From positions 1-64,000 of the forward strand of contig RECG01000008.1 in NCBI GenBank assembly GCA_007692425.1: 64,000 nt of DNA, written 5' to 3'. The position numbers and the translations under genes are program-made. The first letter of the stretch is position 1; the number at the start of each line of letters is the position of its first letter. The notes beneath the pieces are model-generated. The model was not told the DNA's origin. It ran no database searches and saw only the letters and a list, made by a program, of their open reading frames with translations. Below are positions 1 to 10,192 of the stretch, piece after piece. Origin of the DNA: Acholeplasmataceae bacterium. GTDB taxonomy: Bacteria > Bacillota_I > Bacilli_A > Acholeplasmatales > Acholeplasmataceae.

Positions 1-663
1 TTGAACCTGCCTTTTCTCAGCATCGATCTGATTTATGCCATACCCGGTCAGACCATGGCCGACCTGACGACGGATCTCTTAAAGGTGGTCGCGCTTGATA
101 TCGGCCATGTCTCCTGTTACAGTCTGATCCTTGAAGAAAAAACCGCGTTTTATCAACAGTTTCTCCAAAACCGTTTCCAACCAGTTGCAGAGGATCTTGA
201 AGCCGAGATGTACCAACATGTCAGCACCATCCTCACACAACAAGGTTATGCGCATTACGAGATCTCCAATTTTGCCAGACCCGGATATCATTCCAGACAC
301 AATTTGATTTACTGGTCGCTTGGTGAATATATCGGGACCGGCCTTGGCGCGCATGGTTTCATCGGCGGGCAGCGTACGCACAATCATCATCTGCTCAAGG
401 ATTATGTCAACCAACCCAGGGCGTCATCTGTCAAACAGACGCCAGCCGATCTGTTGAGCGACGCCATGATTTTCGGACTCCGCAAGATCGAGGGGGTTTC
501 CCTCCAGGCAATCAAGGATGTACACGGCGTTGATGTCTTTTCAGCGTTTCCCGAACTTTCAGATAAACAACAACAAGGCTTGGTCGAGGTACATGACGGT
601 TTTCTACGTTTGACGGAAAAGGGCCTGCGTCTTGGCAACCAGGTGTTCATGGTGTTCTTATGA
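1..663 (+). CDS. hemW: HemW-like coproporphyrinogen III oxidase family protein, C-terminal part (5' truncated by window)
   Basis: IDLIYAIPGQT, YEISNFARPGYHSRHNLIYW and GLGAHGF motifs typical of HemW; stop TGA overlaps the next ATG. Confidence 0.85.
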   Translation: MNLPFLSIDLIYAIPGQTMADLTTDLLKVVALDIGHVSCYSLILEEKTAFYQQFLQNRFQPVAEDLEAEMYQHVSTILTQQGYAHYEISNFARPGYHSRHNLIYWSLGEYIGTGLGAHGFIGGQRTHNHHLLKDYVNQPRASSVKQTPADLLSDAMIFGLRKIEGVSLQAIKDVHGVDVFSAFPELSDKQQQGLVEVHDGFLRLTEKGLRLGNQVFMVFL

Positions 664-1568
664 AATACGTCTTGAAGGATTATGAGTACCATTTGAAGCA
701 TGAACGCAAAGTCAGTCCGAACACATCGGCCTCTTATTTGCGTGATCTCAAACAATATACCGCCTTCCTGGCCACCTACCATCATGTCAAACATCCAAAA
801 GACATTGAGAAGCGGCACATCGAAGGGTTCATGAAAAGCATGCGCAAATCACTAACCGCCAAAAGCGTGGCCCGGAAACTGGCGGCCATCAAGAGTTTCC
901 ATCATTTTCTGTTGATGGAAAATGAGACGGATATTGATGTGGCCAAGGCGTTCGCCTCGCCCAAAATCGAAAAAAGCCTGCCCACCGTGTTGGCGGTCGA
1001 TGAAGTGGTCGCGTTGCTTGAACGCATCGACCGCACCAAGCCGCTCGGCCTACGCAACAACGCCCTGCTTGAACTGATCTACGGATCCGGACTCAGGGTC
1101 ACCGAGCTTTTAGACATCAAGATGGAAGACATCCATCTCAACCAGGGCTACGTACGCGTGTATGGAAAAGGCGGCAAGGAACGAATGGTGCCACTGTCAG
1201 ACATGGCGGTCGTCGCACTCAGGAACTACATCATCAAGGCACGTGAACCGTTGCTTGACGGCAAGACCGATCCCCATCTTTTTCTCAACCAGAAAGGCGC
1301 TCGCCTTTCACGCCAAGGCTTTTTCAAGGCCCTCAAGAAACTCGCTGACGAGGCCGGTATCGAGACTGAATGTTCGCCACACACGCTCAGGCATTCGTTT
1401 GCCACCCACCTCTTGGAAAACGGCATGGATCTGCGCAGTCTGCAGACCTTGCTCGGCCACGAGGATATCTCAACGACCCAGATTTACACCCATATCAGCC
1501 AGAAACGGATTCATGACATTTATCAAAACACCCACCCCAGGGCCAAGGAGGACAAGCATGATGTATAA
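660..1568 (+). CDS. xerD: Tyrosine recombinase XerC/XerD
   Basis: [50 protein letters not shown] motifs. Confidence 0.88.
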   Translation: MKYVLKDYEYHLKHERKVSPNTSASYLRDLKQYTAFLATYHHVKHPKDIEKRHIEGFMKSMRKSLTAKSVARKLAAIKSFHHFLLMENETDIDVAKAFASPKIEKSLPTVLAVDEVVALLERIDRTKPLGLRNNALLELIYGSGLRVTELLDIKMEDIHLNQGYVRVYGKGGKERMVPLSDMAVVALRNYIIKAREPLLDGKTDPHLFLNQKGARLSRQGFFKALKKLADEAGIETECSPHTLRHSFATHLLENGMDLRSLQTLLGHEDISTTQIYTHISQKRIHDIYQNTHPRAKEDKHDV

Positions 1569-2859
1569 ACGGATCTTTTTGATTGTCTTGGACAGCATCG
1601 GTGTCGGCGAAGCCCCCGATGCCAAAGACTATGGCGACGAAGGCGCCAACACACTTTTGCATATTGCACAGGCCATGAAACTGCAGATTCCCCATCTTCA
1701 ATCGCTTGGTATCGGCAACATCATCGACCTGCCGCACATCCCCCCGGCAACGCCCCCCAAGGCTTTCTTTGGCAAGATGCAGGAAGCCTCTCTAGGCAAG
1801 GATACGATGACCGGCCATTGGGAGTTGATGGGCTTGTATATCACCAAGCCTTTCCAGACCTTTACCGAGACCGGCTTTCCCAAAGCCTTGATTGATGAAC
1901 TTGAACAACAGACCGGCCGGAAGGTGGTCGGCAACATCTCCGCTTCCGGTACGGAGATCATGAAGGCATTCGGTGAACATCACATGAAGACCGGTGACTT
2001 GATCGTCTATACGTCGGCTGATTCGGTTTTACAAATCTGCATGCACGAAGACATCATTCCGATTGACGAACAATACCGTATTTGTGAAATCGCCAGGGCG
2101 ATCACCATGAAACCGGCGTGGAAGGTCGGACGGGTGATTGCCAGACCTTTCATCGGGTCGAACCGCGACGATTTCAAACGGACGCCGAACCGGCATGACT
2201 ATGCGCTCAAGCCTCATGAAAAGACCACGCTCAACTTCTTATCCGAGGCCGGTTATGATGTCATCGCCTTGGGCAAGATCAATGACATTTATGACGGTGA
2301 AGGCATCACCGCTTATGAAAAGACGGTGTCAAATGACGACGGCATGGCGAAAATCATCAAGACCGCCGCCACCGATTTCACCGGACTCTGCTTTTTGAAC
2401 CTGGTCGATTTCGATGCCATCTACGGCCATCGCCGCAATCCAATCGGCTATGGCAAGGCAATTGAAGCGTTTGACCGCCAACTGCCGCGATTGATGGACA
2501 AGCTTCATGCGGATGACCTGCTCATTCTGACCGCTGATCATGGCAATGATCCTGTCCACCACGGCACCGATCATACGCGTGAATACGTGCCGCTTTTGAT
2601 TTGGTCAAGCCGCTTCGAACAAGGCTTTCCGTTATCTCAGGCCAAGACCTTCGCGAATGTCGGCATGACGATCGCCGACAATTTCGATGTCGAGCGGCCC
2701 AAACACGGCAAAAGTTTTTTGCCGGAACTGGTTGATCCAGACCAACAAAAAAGGTTTATGGAAGCCTGGGACAAGCTCCATCAATCGCACACTGAGACGA
2801 TGCGTTCAAAACAACCGGTCAAACCGCCTAAAAAAGCGAAAGCAATCAAACGCAAATAA
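1558..2859 (+). CDS. deoB: Phosphopentomutase
   Basis: [50 protein letters not shown] motifs; the longer ORF from 1162 is an upstream extension overlapping xerD. Confidence 0.93.
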   Translation: MMYKRIFLIVLDSIGVGEAPDAKDYGDEGANTLLHIAQAMKLQIPHLQSLGIGNIIDLPHIPPATPPKAFFGKMQEASLGKDTMTGHWELMGLYITKPFQTFTETGFPKALIDELEQQTGRKVVGNISASGTEIMKAFGEHHMKTGDLIVYTSADSVLQICMHEDIIPIDEQYRICEIARAITMKPAWKVGRVIARPFIGSNRDDFKRTPNRHDYALKPHEKTTLNFLSEAGYDVIALGKINDIYDGEGITAYEKTVSNDDGMAKIIKTAATDFTGLCFLNLVDFDAIYGHRRNPIGYGKAIEAFDRQLPRLMDKLHADDLLILTADHGNDPVHHGTDHTREYVPLLIWSSRFEQGFPLSQAKTFANVGMTIADNFDVERPKHGKSFLPELVDPDQQKRFMEAWDKLHQSHTETMRSKQPVKPPKKAKAIKRK

Positions 2860-2863
2860 AAAA

Positions 2864-2889
2864 AAGACCGACCCTCACAGGTCGGTCTT
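2864..2889. terminator. Bidirectional terminator between deoB and cysteine desulfurase
   Basis: AAGACCGACC-CTCACA-GGTCGGTCTT with long A/T run. Confidence 0.8.
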
Positions 2890-2899
2890 GTGTCATCTG

Positions 2900-4039
2900 T
2901 CAGCGAAGTTCCAGCAACGCATCCTGAAGATGTCCGAGAATGATGGGCAGGTCATCGGTCTTGTTGTCATGACCAAAACTGATCCTGATCGTGCCCAGGT
3001 TTTCCAGTTCAGGGACATTGATCGCTTCAAGGACGTGCGAGGGGACCAGGGAATCGGCTGAACAAGCGCTGCCTGTTGAGACAAAGACGCCTCTGCGGTC
3101 AAGCGCGAACGCCAGCTGCAAACCTTCAATGTGTCTAAATGAAAGACTGAGCAAACCGGGCAAGCGCTGTCTGCCCGGCAACGGACCGTTGAGACGGACA
3201 TCATCAAAGGTTTCCCTGGCCATGGCCAAAAAGGTTGTTGACAGCCGGGAAAGATGTTCATGGTAAGCCTGTTGTCTTTCGACCGCGCGTCTCAAGGCTT
3301 CCGCCATGCCGACGATGCCGGCGACACACTCGGTGCCGGCCCTGAGATTCATCTCATGCCGGCCACCATGAATCAAGGGTGCCACATCGGTCCCTTTTTT
3401 GATATAGAGCAAGCCCATGCCTTTCGGCCCGTAAAACTTATGGGCGGAGATGGTCATCAAGTCGATGTCGACTGCTGTCAGATCGATGGGCAATTGTCCG
3501 ACGGCCTGCACGGCATCGACATGCAAGGCGACATCATGTTTCTGGCAGATGCGGGAAACCGCCTCAATGTCCTGGACCGTGCCGATTTCATTGTTGCCCC
3601 AGATGACAGTGACCATCAAGGTCTGTTTGCTGATGGCCTTTTCCAAGGCCTTGAGATCGAGAAAACCGTCTTTGTCAACATCAATTTTCCTTAAGACGTG
3701 GCCTTTTCGTTCCAGCGATTCACACGCATGAAGCGTGGCATGGTGCTCAATCGTGCTCGTGATGATTTCTGTCAAATCAGGATGGGTGTCCGCATACCCC
3801 TTGATTGCCCAGTTGCTCGCTTCCGTGCCACCGGAACAAAAGTAGATTTCCTCAGGCAAGGCACCAAGGGTATCGGCGATGGTCTTACGGGCCTGATTGA
3901 TGGCTTTGCGGTTTTCAACACCGATCCGATAAATCGATGAGGCATTGCCATAATGATCATGCATGTATGGCCACATGACCTCAAGGACCTGGGAATCGAC
4001 AGGTGTCGTCGCTGCATGATCAAGATAATAAGTCTTCAT
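2900..4039 (-). CDS. Cysteine desulfurase (NifS/IscS family)
   Basis: YLDHAATTPVD, GGTEASNWAIKG, HVDAVQAVGQLPID, SAHKFYGPKGMGLLYIK, STGSACS. Confidence 0.93.
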   Translation of the reverse strand: MKTYYLDHAATTPVDSQVLEVMWPYMHDHYGNASSIYRIGVENRKAINQARKTIADTLGALPEEIYFCSGGTEASNWAIKGYADTHPDLTEIITSTIEHHATLHACESLERKGHVLRKIDVDKDGFLDLKALEKAISKQTLMVTVIWGNNEIGTVQDIEAVSRICQKHDVALHVDAVQAVGQLPIDLTAVDIDLMTISAHKFYGPKGMGLLYIKKGTDVAPLIHGGRHEMNLRAGTECVAGIVGMAEALRRAVERQQAYHEHLSRLSTTFLAMARETFDDVRLNGPLPGRQRLPGLLSLSFRHIEGLQLAFALDRRGVFVSTGSACSADSLVPSHVLEAINVPELENLGTIRISFGHDNKTDDLPIILGHLQDALLELR

Positions 4040-4335
4040 CGTTTCACCTCGATGGTCAAAAGACATGTTTCGATAGCCGGCAAATCAATGAATGAAAGAT
4101 CACTTTCGATATCCTTAAACGGCATATCGTTGAAAGGTGGACCGGGCAAGCGCGCCAAAAACGCATCCATGATTTTCTGGATGGCATATGATTGATGGAT
4201 TACACAGGGGTCGTCATCACCGAACAGTTCGATTGACTTGGCGACGACTGCCGTCTTGGTCATGGGTAAAGTGATGGGTTTTCCCTTGAAGATGACATGA
4301 TCGTCTTGGTTTTTGATGATGAGCGTCAGTTTCAT
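4036..4335 (-). CDS. Small hypothetical protein coupled to cysteine desulfurase
   Basis: 99-aa ORF, 4-nt ATGA overlap with the desulfurase start. Confidence 0.6.
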   Translation of the reverse strand: MKLTLIIKNQDDHVIFKGKPITLPMTKTAVVAKSIELFGDDDPCVIHQSYAIQKIMDAFLARLPGPPFNDMPFKDIESDLSFIDLPAIETCLLTIEVKR

Positions 4336-4345
4336 GGCAACCTCC

Positions 4346-5530
4346 TTAAATGATGAAGATCAGATAATATACGACGATGGCCAGAAAGACCAGCGCATTA
4401 AATAGTTTGATCAGATGCAGCCGCTCGCGCATGAAGGCCGAGATCGACACCACGGATTGTGTCTTGACGGCAACAAGGGTGATGATGATCAAAGGGAGCA
4501 CGAAAATCAAATTATACAAGAGCAGAAGCAACATGCCTTGCGTGATGCTATCCGTAAAATGAATCAGATGCAAGATGGCGGTCAGGTACGCCTGACCGGT
4601 ACACAAGAACTCAGTGAAGGAAACAATCAAGCCGATCACGAAGGTGATGACATAAATCATCGGACTGCCTTCCTCCATCTTGGCGGTGAACGCCTCCATC
4701 AGACGACGGTTGAATTTCTGGATGCCGCGCGGCAGCTGGTTTTTGACCTTGTCATAGCGTTGTTTGGTGGTGATGATGAAATCATAGAAATTAAGCAAGA
4801 AGAGGAATCCTGCCAAAGCGATGATGATCCATGGCACGATGACGATCAAAACACTGCCAAAGCGGAAGGTGGACAAATACCGGTAAAGGATCGTCCCGAA
4901 TAAAAAGTAACTGATGAAGATGGCCAAGATAAACGTGAAAGCCACTGACAACAGGACGCGCTTCTTGTTGGTGAAACTGAGCAGCGAGATAAACAGCAAC
5001 AACATCGCGATTGCACATGGATTGACACCATCGACCAACCCGAGCAAGATGAAATAGGCGAGCGAGAAACCACTGGCCGGCGCGGAAGCGACCGGCAACA
5101 TCGACTGGGTCGCAATGATGTTTTGGACCGTTCCATCCAACACCCGGTCCCGGATATGGAAATGACCGATCAGATAGGTTTCGCCGACAAATATGACCGG
5201 CACCTGGTTTTCAGACAGAGGCACGTCGTAGGTGTGTTGATAGTCCCTGAGCAATGCCGTATAGGCCGTCTCATCTTCGAGCGTGTATTTCCTGATGTTG
5301 TATCCTTGCGCGATCAGCAGGTCAAAGATATTGTCGTAAGCGACATCTTCAAACACGACCGCATCATTTTCAAGTGCGATGCAGGTAGAGCAAAAACGCG
5401 ACCCGAAATAGACCAGGTCATAGGGTGACTCGTCATTGGCATGGACTTCCGGGCTCGTGAATGAGAAAGCCCAGAGACTCATGAAAAACAAGGCAAGGAT
5501 GAAACTGAATTGTCCAATCGTACGACGCAT
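4346..5530 (-). CDS. Membrane thiol-redox protein: extracytoplasmic thioredoxin-like domain (FCSTC) fused to CcdA/DsbD-like membrane domain
   Basis: Signal-like N-terminus, GSRFCSTC, then multi-TM domain with GLVDGVNPCAIAML and FLCTGQAYL; GGAGG upstream of ATG at 5530. Confidence 0.7.
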   Translation of the reverse strand: MRRTIGQFSFILALFFMSLWAFSFTSPEVHANDESPYDLVYFGSRFCSTCIALENDAVVFEDVAYDNIFDLLIAQGYNIRKYTLEDETAYTALLRDYQHTYDVPLSENQVPVIFVGETYLIGHFHIRDRVLDGTVQNIIATQSMLPVASAPASGFSLAYFILLGLVDGVNPCAIAMLLLFISLLSFTNKKRVLLSVAFTFILAIFISYFLFGTILYRYLSTFRFGSVLIVIVPWIIIALAGFLFLLNFYDFIITTKQRYDKVKNQLPRGIQKFNRRLMEAFTAKMEEGSPMIYVITFVIGLIVSFTEFLCTGQAYLTAILHLIHFTDSITQGMLLLLLYNLIFVLPLIIITLVAVKTQSVVSISAFMRERLHLIKLFNALVFLAIVVYYLIFII

Positions 5531-5591
5531 GTTGAAAGCCTCCGAAGTTAAGTTGTCATCAAGGATGGCAGGTGTTGAAAATCCGTGATGG

Positions 5592-6287
5592 TCATGTGGA
5601 ACTGTGTTGGTCGAGTGTGTTTTCCAGTCGATTCTTGCCAATCATCATGAGGGCGGCAAGCACGACGATGAGCGGTGCGAGAAAGCCAAAATTGAAGATA
5701 ACCAGGCCCCATGCGCCACGTGGGAAAACGTTTGGATCAAAGAAGGGATAAACGAAACGTGCACTCTCGAATTCAAAAAAGGTACGCGCCAGCAGATCAC
5801 CGAAGAAAGGATTGATCCAAGTGTAGACGGAAATGACATAAACGAAGGGATGAATCAAGACCAACCATACCTGCCGGATTGGCAAACGGTGGTCTGTGAA
5901 TCCATAATAATAAAGGATATAGGCCAAAGGAGAAACGGTGTGCAAGACGTGTTGCATGAGGTCAACTTCCGGCATGTATGAGGCCAGCATGATGTGAAAA
6001 ATCAAACCGGTGATGGTAATGTTGACCAAGGTGATGAACGCAAGACGCCGAAACCATGTGGCATGTTGACATCCCACGAAAATCAAAATGGGAATCAAGA
6101 AGACCATGACATTGCTCTGGGTGGTGAAATAAAAGGAGGTGACAAGCAGACGACCACCGATGTCATCACTCTCAAAGACTCTCAATATGAGTAAGATGAC
6201 GGCCCAGGATGAGATTAGAAACAATCCGGCTGTCGCCAGCCAAAACGATGATTTGCTTTGGCGCATGCGAAGAAGAAGTTCCATCAT
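5592..6287 (-). CDS. Pr6Pr-like integral membrane protein
   Basis: Six predicted TM segments; FTTQSNVMVF and YTWINPFF resemble Pr6Pr family. Confidence 0.6.
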   Translation of the reverse strand: MMELLLRMRQSKSSFWLATAGLFLISSWAVILLILRVFESDDIGGRLLVTSFYFTTQSNVMVFLIPILIFVGCQHATWFRRLAFITLVNITITGLIFHIMLASYMPEVDLMQHVLHTVSPLAYILYYYGFTDHRLPIRQVWLVLIHPFVYVISVYTWINPFFGDLLARTFFEFESARFVYPFFDPNVFPRGAWGLVIFNFGFLAPLIVVLAALMMIGKNRLENTLDQHSST

Positions 6288-6301
6288 TCAACACCTTTGG
6301 G

Positions 6302-7285
6302 TCAAGACTTGAAATAAGTGCTGATCTGGTCCATGTCAAGATCAAGACTGAGGGCAATCATCAGTTTGAGTCGTGCCTTTTGACTATTGAGGTTTTCAGC
6401 AAAAATGACACCAAGCTGTTTAAGTTGGTCGCCACCACCATCATAACCATAGGTATCAAGCACTCTGCCCATCGGACAGCGCGAAGTCAGGACAACCGGA
6501 ATACCAGTCGTGATCGCACGCTTGATACCAGCGACCATCGGTGGTGGGACATTGCCTCTTCCGAGCCCTTCGATGACAAGACCCTTGATGTTTTGCTCGA
6601 TGAGTAAGTTTAGTATAAGTGAACTTGAGCCGGCATATGCTTTGACAATTTCAACCTCATCAATCAACTTGACCGGTTTGTCAGAAACATGATGAGATGG
6701 TTTCCGACGATAGTATAAAACGTTATCTTGGTCGACAATGCCGATTGGTCCGAACTCAAGAGACTTGAATGTATCCAAAGCCAGTGTGTGAGATTTGGTC
6801 ACTTCCGAAGCGGCATTGATTTCGTCATTCATGACGAGAAGCACGCCTCGTCCTCTTGATTCGTCACAGGCTGAAACAAGAATCGAAGACACCAGGTTGC
6901 TCAATCCGTCATAACCAAGCTCTGAGAAATTACGCATTGAACCGGTGAAGATGACCGGTTTTTCAGTGTTCAAATAAAGATCCAAAAAATAAGCGGTCTC
7001 TTCAAGTGTGTCGGTTCCATGCGTCACGACGATGCCATCGATGTCAGATTGTGAAAGTTTTTCATCTGAAAGCTTCGCCAGATCAAACATATTAGCAGGC
7101 GTGAAGGAAGGCGATGGAACCATGGAGAACTCATGTGTCAGGATCTCGATCGCTGAGAGCTCGTTCTTGATGCTTTCCATAAGCTCAAGATGATTGTCGT
7201 AGATGATGGCCTTTTTGGTGCGGGCATGCTTTTCCATGGAGATGGTGCCACCTGTGAAGATAACAAGGATTGTCTTTTTCTGCAT
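6302..7285 (-). CDS. L-asparaginase family protein
   Basis: TGGTISM, VVTHGTDTLEETAYFLDL, PVIFTGSMR motifs. Confidence 0.9.
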   Translation of the reverse strand: MQKKTILVIFTGGTISMEKHARTKKAIIYDNHLELMESIKNELSAIEILTHEFSMVPSPSFTPANMFDLAKLSDEKLSQSDIDGIVVTHGTDTLEETAYFLDLYLNTEKPVIFTGSMRNFSELGYDGLSNLVSSILVSACDESRGRGVLLVMNDEINAASEVTKSHTLALDTFKSLEFGPIGIVDQDNVLYYRRKPSHHVSDKPVKLIDEVEIVKAYAGSSSLILNLLIEQNIKGLVIEGLGRGNVPPPMVAGIKRAITTGIPVVLTSRCPMGRVLDTYGYDGGGDQLKQLGVIFAENLNSQKARLKLMIALSLDLDMDQISTYFKS

Positions 7286-7318
7286 AATATCACCATTTAT
7301 ATTGTAACATAAGTCCAT

Positions 7319-8451
7319 ATCTGATACGTGATGACAAATGTAAGTTTAGTATTTGTCGTTTTTTGATAGTTTATAGGGCTACCCGCACGAAGAAGACGAA
7401 ATTTGGCCCTATCCACATTATCAACTTACCCACACAAACACAAGTGACCGCACAGTAAAGGTAACATCTAATGGTTAACATAATATACATTATACGAACA
7501 TATAGGAAATAAAAAGAAGCGTTTATACGCAATTAATGGGTGTAATGTTTTAGCGTTTACGACGTTTATTGGCGCTTTCAACCGCTTCTTTTGGCCTTAA
7601 ATATATCTATAATTTGGACATGATGCCGTTTATAAAAACCGAGAGTACGCTATGGGCGTGTGAATGCTGCTGAGACGACCATTGGCCTTTTTGGGGCGTT
7701 CGATGGCTCATATGCCGTTTACGCCAAAATGATAGCAAGTGTTGTTTGACTATTTCATCTGCTTGTTCTTCTACTCCCAACCTGGGTGTGTGATATTTTT
7801 TCAAGTTCATCACCAGTCGCAGAAACTGAAAGCATCAAGATCATTTGTGATGACGCGCTCTCGTCGACTGACAAACTGATTTTTCATAGAGACATCTTCT
7901 ACTTTGATTGGGTAGATGTGTCTGACAAGTTTTTTCTTGAAGCAAATGAACAACTGTTCCCAAAATGATAATCATGAAAACATTTCACCAGTTTTCATTA
8001 TACACAGTGAAACCTAATGCGTTGTTTTCATCTTATTTACAAACTAACCGTATTCTTTAAACATGTATTGCGGATCAGTCCGGCTGGTTTGCAAAACCCT
8101 GTTGGTCAATGATGTGACATTGTTGTTGATTCTGATGTGCGTGTGATCATTTGATTCGACTGGTGCTTCTAACGGTTCTTCCTATATGACAGGTCCATGC
8201 GTGAACAACCGATGTTTGGATTCTTGGATGTCAAAGGTGATCTCATTGGTTTGCAGCGAATCCAGATTTTGGCAACCTTGATTTTCTTTTTTCTTTTTTC
8301 GATCTCATTATTCAATTAAACAAGTTTATATATAAATATAATAAAGAAATAAATATCGTCTATAAGTTTACAAATAGTAAACATACAGAAAAATATTGAA
8401 TCAAGGGCTACCTTATATTTATTGTACGCGCGCACGCGCGCGTGAGTAAGA
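7319..8451. other. Gene-poor AT-rich region with no convincing intact gene
   Basis: Only short ORFs (<=68 aa) with no recognised family; composition differs from flanks. Confidence 0.6.
8424..8444. repeat. Alternating purine-pyrimidine tract / GC-rich inverted repeat
   Basis: GTACGCGCGCACGCGCGCGTG: 21 nt perfect alternation; ACGCGCGC-AC-GCGCGCGT inverted repeat just past the stop at 8452. Confidence 0.85.
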
Positions 8452-9252
8452 TCAACAATGCTTTTGCACAAAGCCAATCAGCAATGTCGAGAGCTCTTTC
8501 GGCTTTTCAAAAATGGTGACATGTCCGCATTCCGGGATAATGACATATTCGCTTTGTGCAATTTCGTCATGGATGATTTTAGAGAATCTTCTTGGTTTCA
8601 ATTTGTCGTCTTCACCACAAACCACCAGTACCGGTGCGTTGATTTCCTTCAAACGGTCGGTCATCTGAATGTCTTGGTTGAATGTCTGATACAAAGCGAT
8701 CTGGCCTTCGAAATAACTTGGGTCGACATGAGCGGTCGCTTTGGCCCGTTCTTCCAAAAAGGCTTTGTTTTCTGCTAAAAACCGCGATCCGTATATGATG
8801 TCGGCCATCCCCCAGAAAAACTGATATCCATCTTTCTTTTCACAAAGTTCGATCCAGCGGTTGATCTCCGTCTCCATGGCATCATCGATCTCGCTGACCG
8901 AATCAATGACGACCAGGCTTTTCACCACTTCAGGATACCTGAACGCGATGTTCATGCCGACTTCACCGCCATAGCTCGTCCCGATGAAATGGGCTTTTTT
9001 GACACCGAGTTTCTCAAGCACCATGATGGTTTCCGCGGCATGTTCGGCGAACGTATAAGGGCCTTTCGGTTTATCCGAACGCAACTGTCCTTTGAAGTCA
9101 TGCAAAATGACATGAAAGCCCATCTCGACGAAAGGTTTCATCAAGATGTACCAGCTGTTCACCGATGCCATGACACCATTCAAAAAGACAATCTTATCAC
9201 CTTTCGGATTGCCATGTTCCTCGACATGTATGTCCATCTGATTAATACGCAT
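8452..9252 (-). CDS. Alpha/beta hydrolase
   Basis: Nucleophile elbow GTSYGGE, C-terminal ECGHVTIFEKP His motif; RBS GAGGGCAG. Confidence 0.8.
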   Translation of the reverse strand: MRINQMDIHVEEHGNPKGDKIVFLNGVMASVNSWYILMKPFVEMGFHVILHDFKGQLRSDKPKGPYTFAEHAAETIMVLEKLGVKKAHFIGTSYGGEVGMNIAFRYPEVVKSLVVIDSVSEIDDAMETEINRWIELCEKKDGYQFFWGMADIIYGSRFLAENKAFLEERAKATAHVDPSYFEGQIALYQTFNQDIQMTDRLKEINAPVLVVCGEDDKLKPRRFSKIIHDEIAQSEYVIIPECGHVTIFEKPKELSTLLIGFVQKHC

Positions 9253-9290
9253 ATCTGCCCTCCTCATCTAGCAAAAAGGGGACAAGTCCC

Positions 9291-10178
9291 CTAAGATTGC
9301 ATGAATGTTACAATATCCTTTGTCAATGCATCCGGCACATCGACAAAAGGTGAATGACCACATTGGTCATAAACGACCAAAGTCGAGTTGTCCTTCAATG
9401 CTTTGACATTATCCATGACCATCGCTTCCGGCACGACGATGTCCTGTTTGCCCCAGGTATGGAGCACGGGCATCTTGAGCGTACTGATGGTGTTGGTCCC
9501 GGCCGTGTAACCATTGTGCTCACCGGACATGTTCAAGGTCGCCAACGCCCAGTTGGCATCAATCAGGTTGCGCTGTTTGAGCGATTCCTCAATCCAGATG
9601 CGCGTCTCTTCCATGGTCGGTTTGTTGACGGTGTAGATCGAGACATCAAATATGTAACTCATGACCGGAAAATTCTTATCACGTTGCGCGTCCAAAAGCG
9701 GTTTGACCTGGATTGGATCATTACCGATTTCCTCAGGCGAGGCATAGACATCACCTTCACGGATCTGGCCGTTCTCATCTTTCTTGTAAAGCGGGTAGCC
9801 ACGGTACGTGGTTGAACTGATCAAGATCAATTTCTCGACCATCTCGGGATGTCTGGCCGCCATTTCAAGGGCGACACCGCCGCCGAGCGACCAACCCAAC
9901 ACGGTGACCTTCTCAATTTGTTTGACCTTGAGAAACATCACCAGGTCGCTGACAAAGTCAGCCATCGACGTGATCCGTTCGTGATAGCTCGAGTCACCGA
10001 AACCACGCAGATCCGGTGCCAGTATGCGGATGTCCTTCGGCATGCGTGATAACAAAGGTGTGAAGTACAGTCCGGATGAAAAATTGCCGTGGATCAATAA
10101 CAGGGTCTGGTCACCCTGGCCTTTTTCAAGGTAATGGATGACTTCATTGTTTGGTAAGACGATTTGCCGTTTTTCCAT
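9291..10178 (-). CDS. Alpha/beta hydrolase with GWSLGG lipase box (PhaZ-like candidate)
   Basis: LLLIHGNFSSG, APDLRGFGDSS, LGWSLGGGVALEMA, QCGHSPFVDVP. Confidence 0.78.
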   Translation of the reverse strand: MEKRQIVLPNNEVIHYLEKGQGDQTLLLIHGNFSSGLYFTPLLSRMPKDIRILAPDLRGFGDSSYHERITSMADFVSDLVMFLKVKQIEKVTVLGWSLGGGVALEMAARHPEMVEKLILISSTTYRGYPLYKKDENGQIREGDVYASPEEIGNDPIQVKPLLDAQRDKNFPVMSYIFDVSIYTVNKPTMEETRIWIEESLKQRNLIDANWALATLNMSGEHNGYTAGTNTISTLKMPVLHTWGKQDIVVPEAMVMDNVKALKDNSTLVVYDQCGHSPFVDVPDALTKDIVTFMQS

Positions 10179-10192
10179 GCTAAGACCTCCCA

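Noticed and set aside
1162-1557. Upstream N-terminal extension of the deoB ORF
   Set aside because: Overlaps xerD in another frame with no similarity; DeoB homology begins at MYKRIFLI.
7607-7813. 68-aa ORF in the gene-poor region as a possible transposase remnant
   Set aside because: No recognisable catalytic or terminal motif; cannot be supported from sequence alone.
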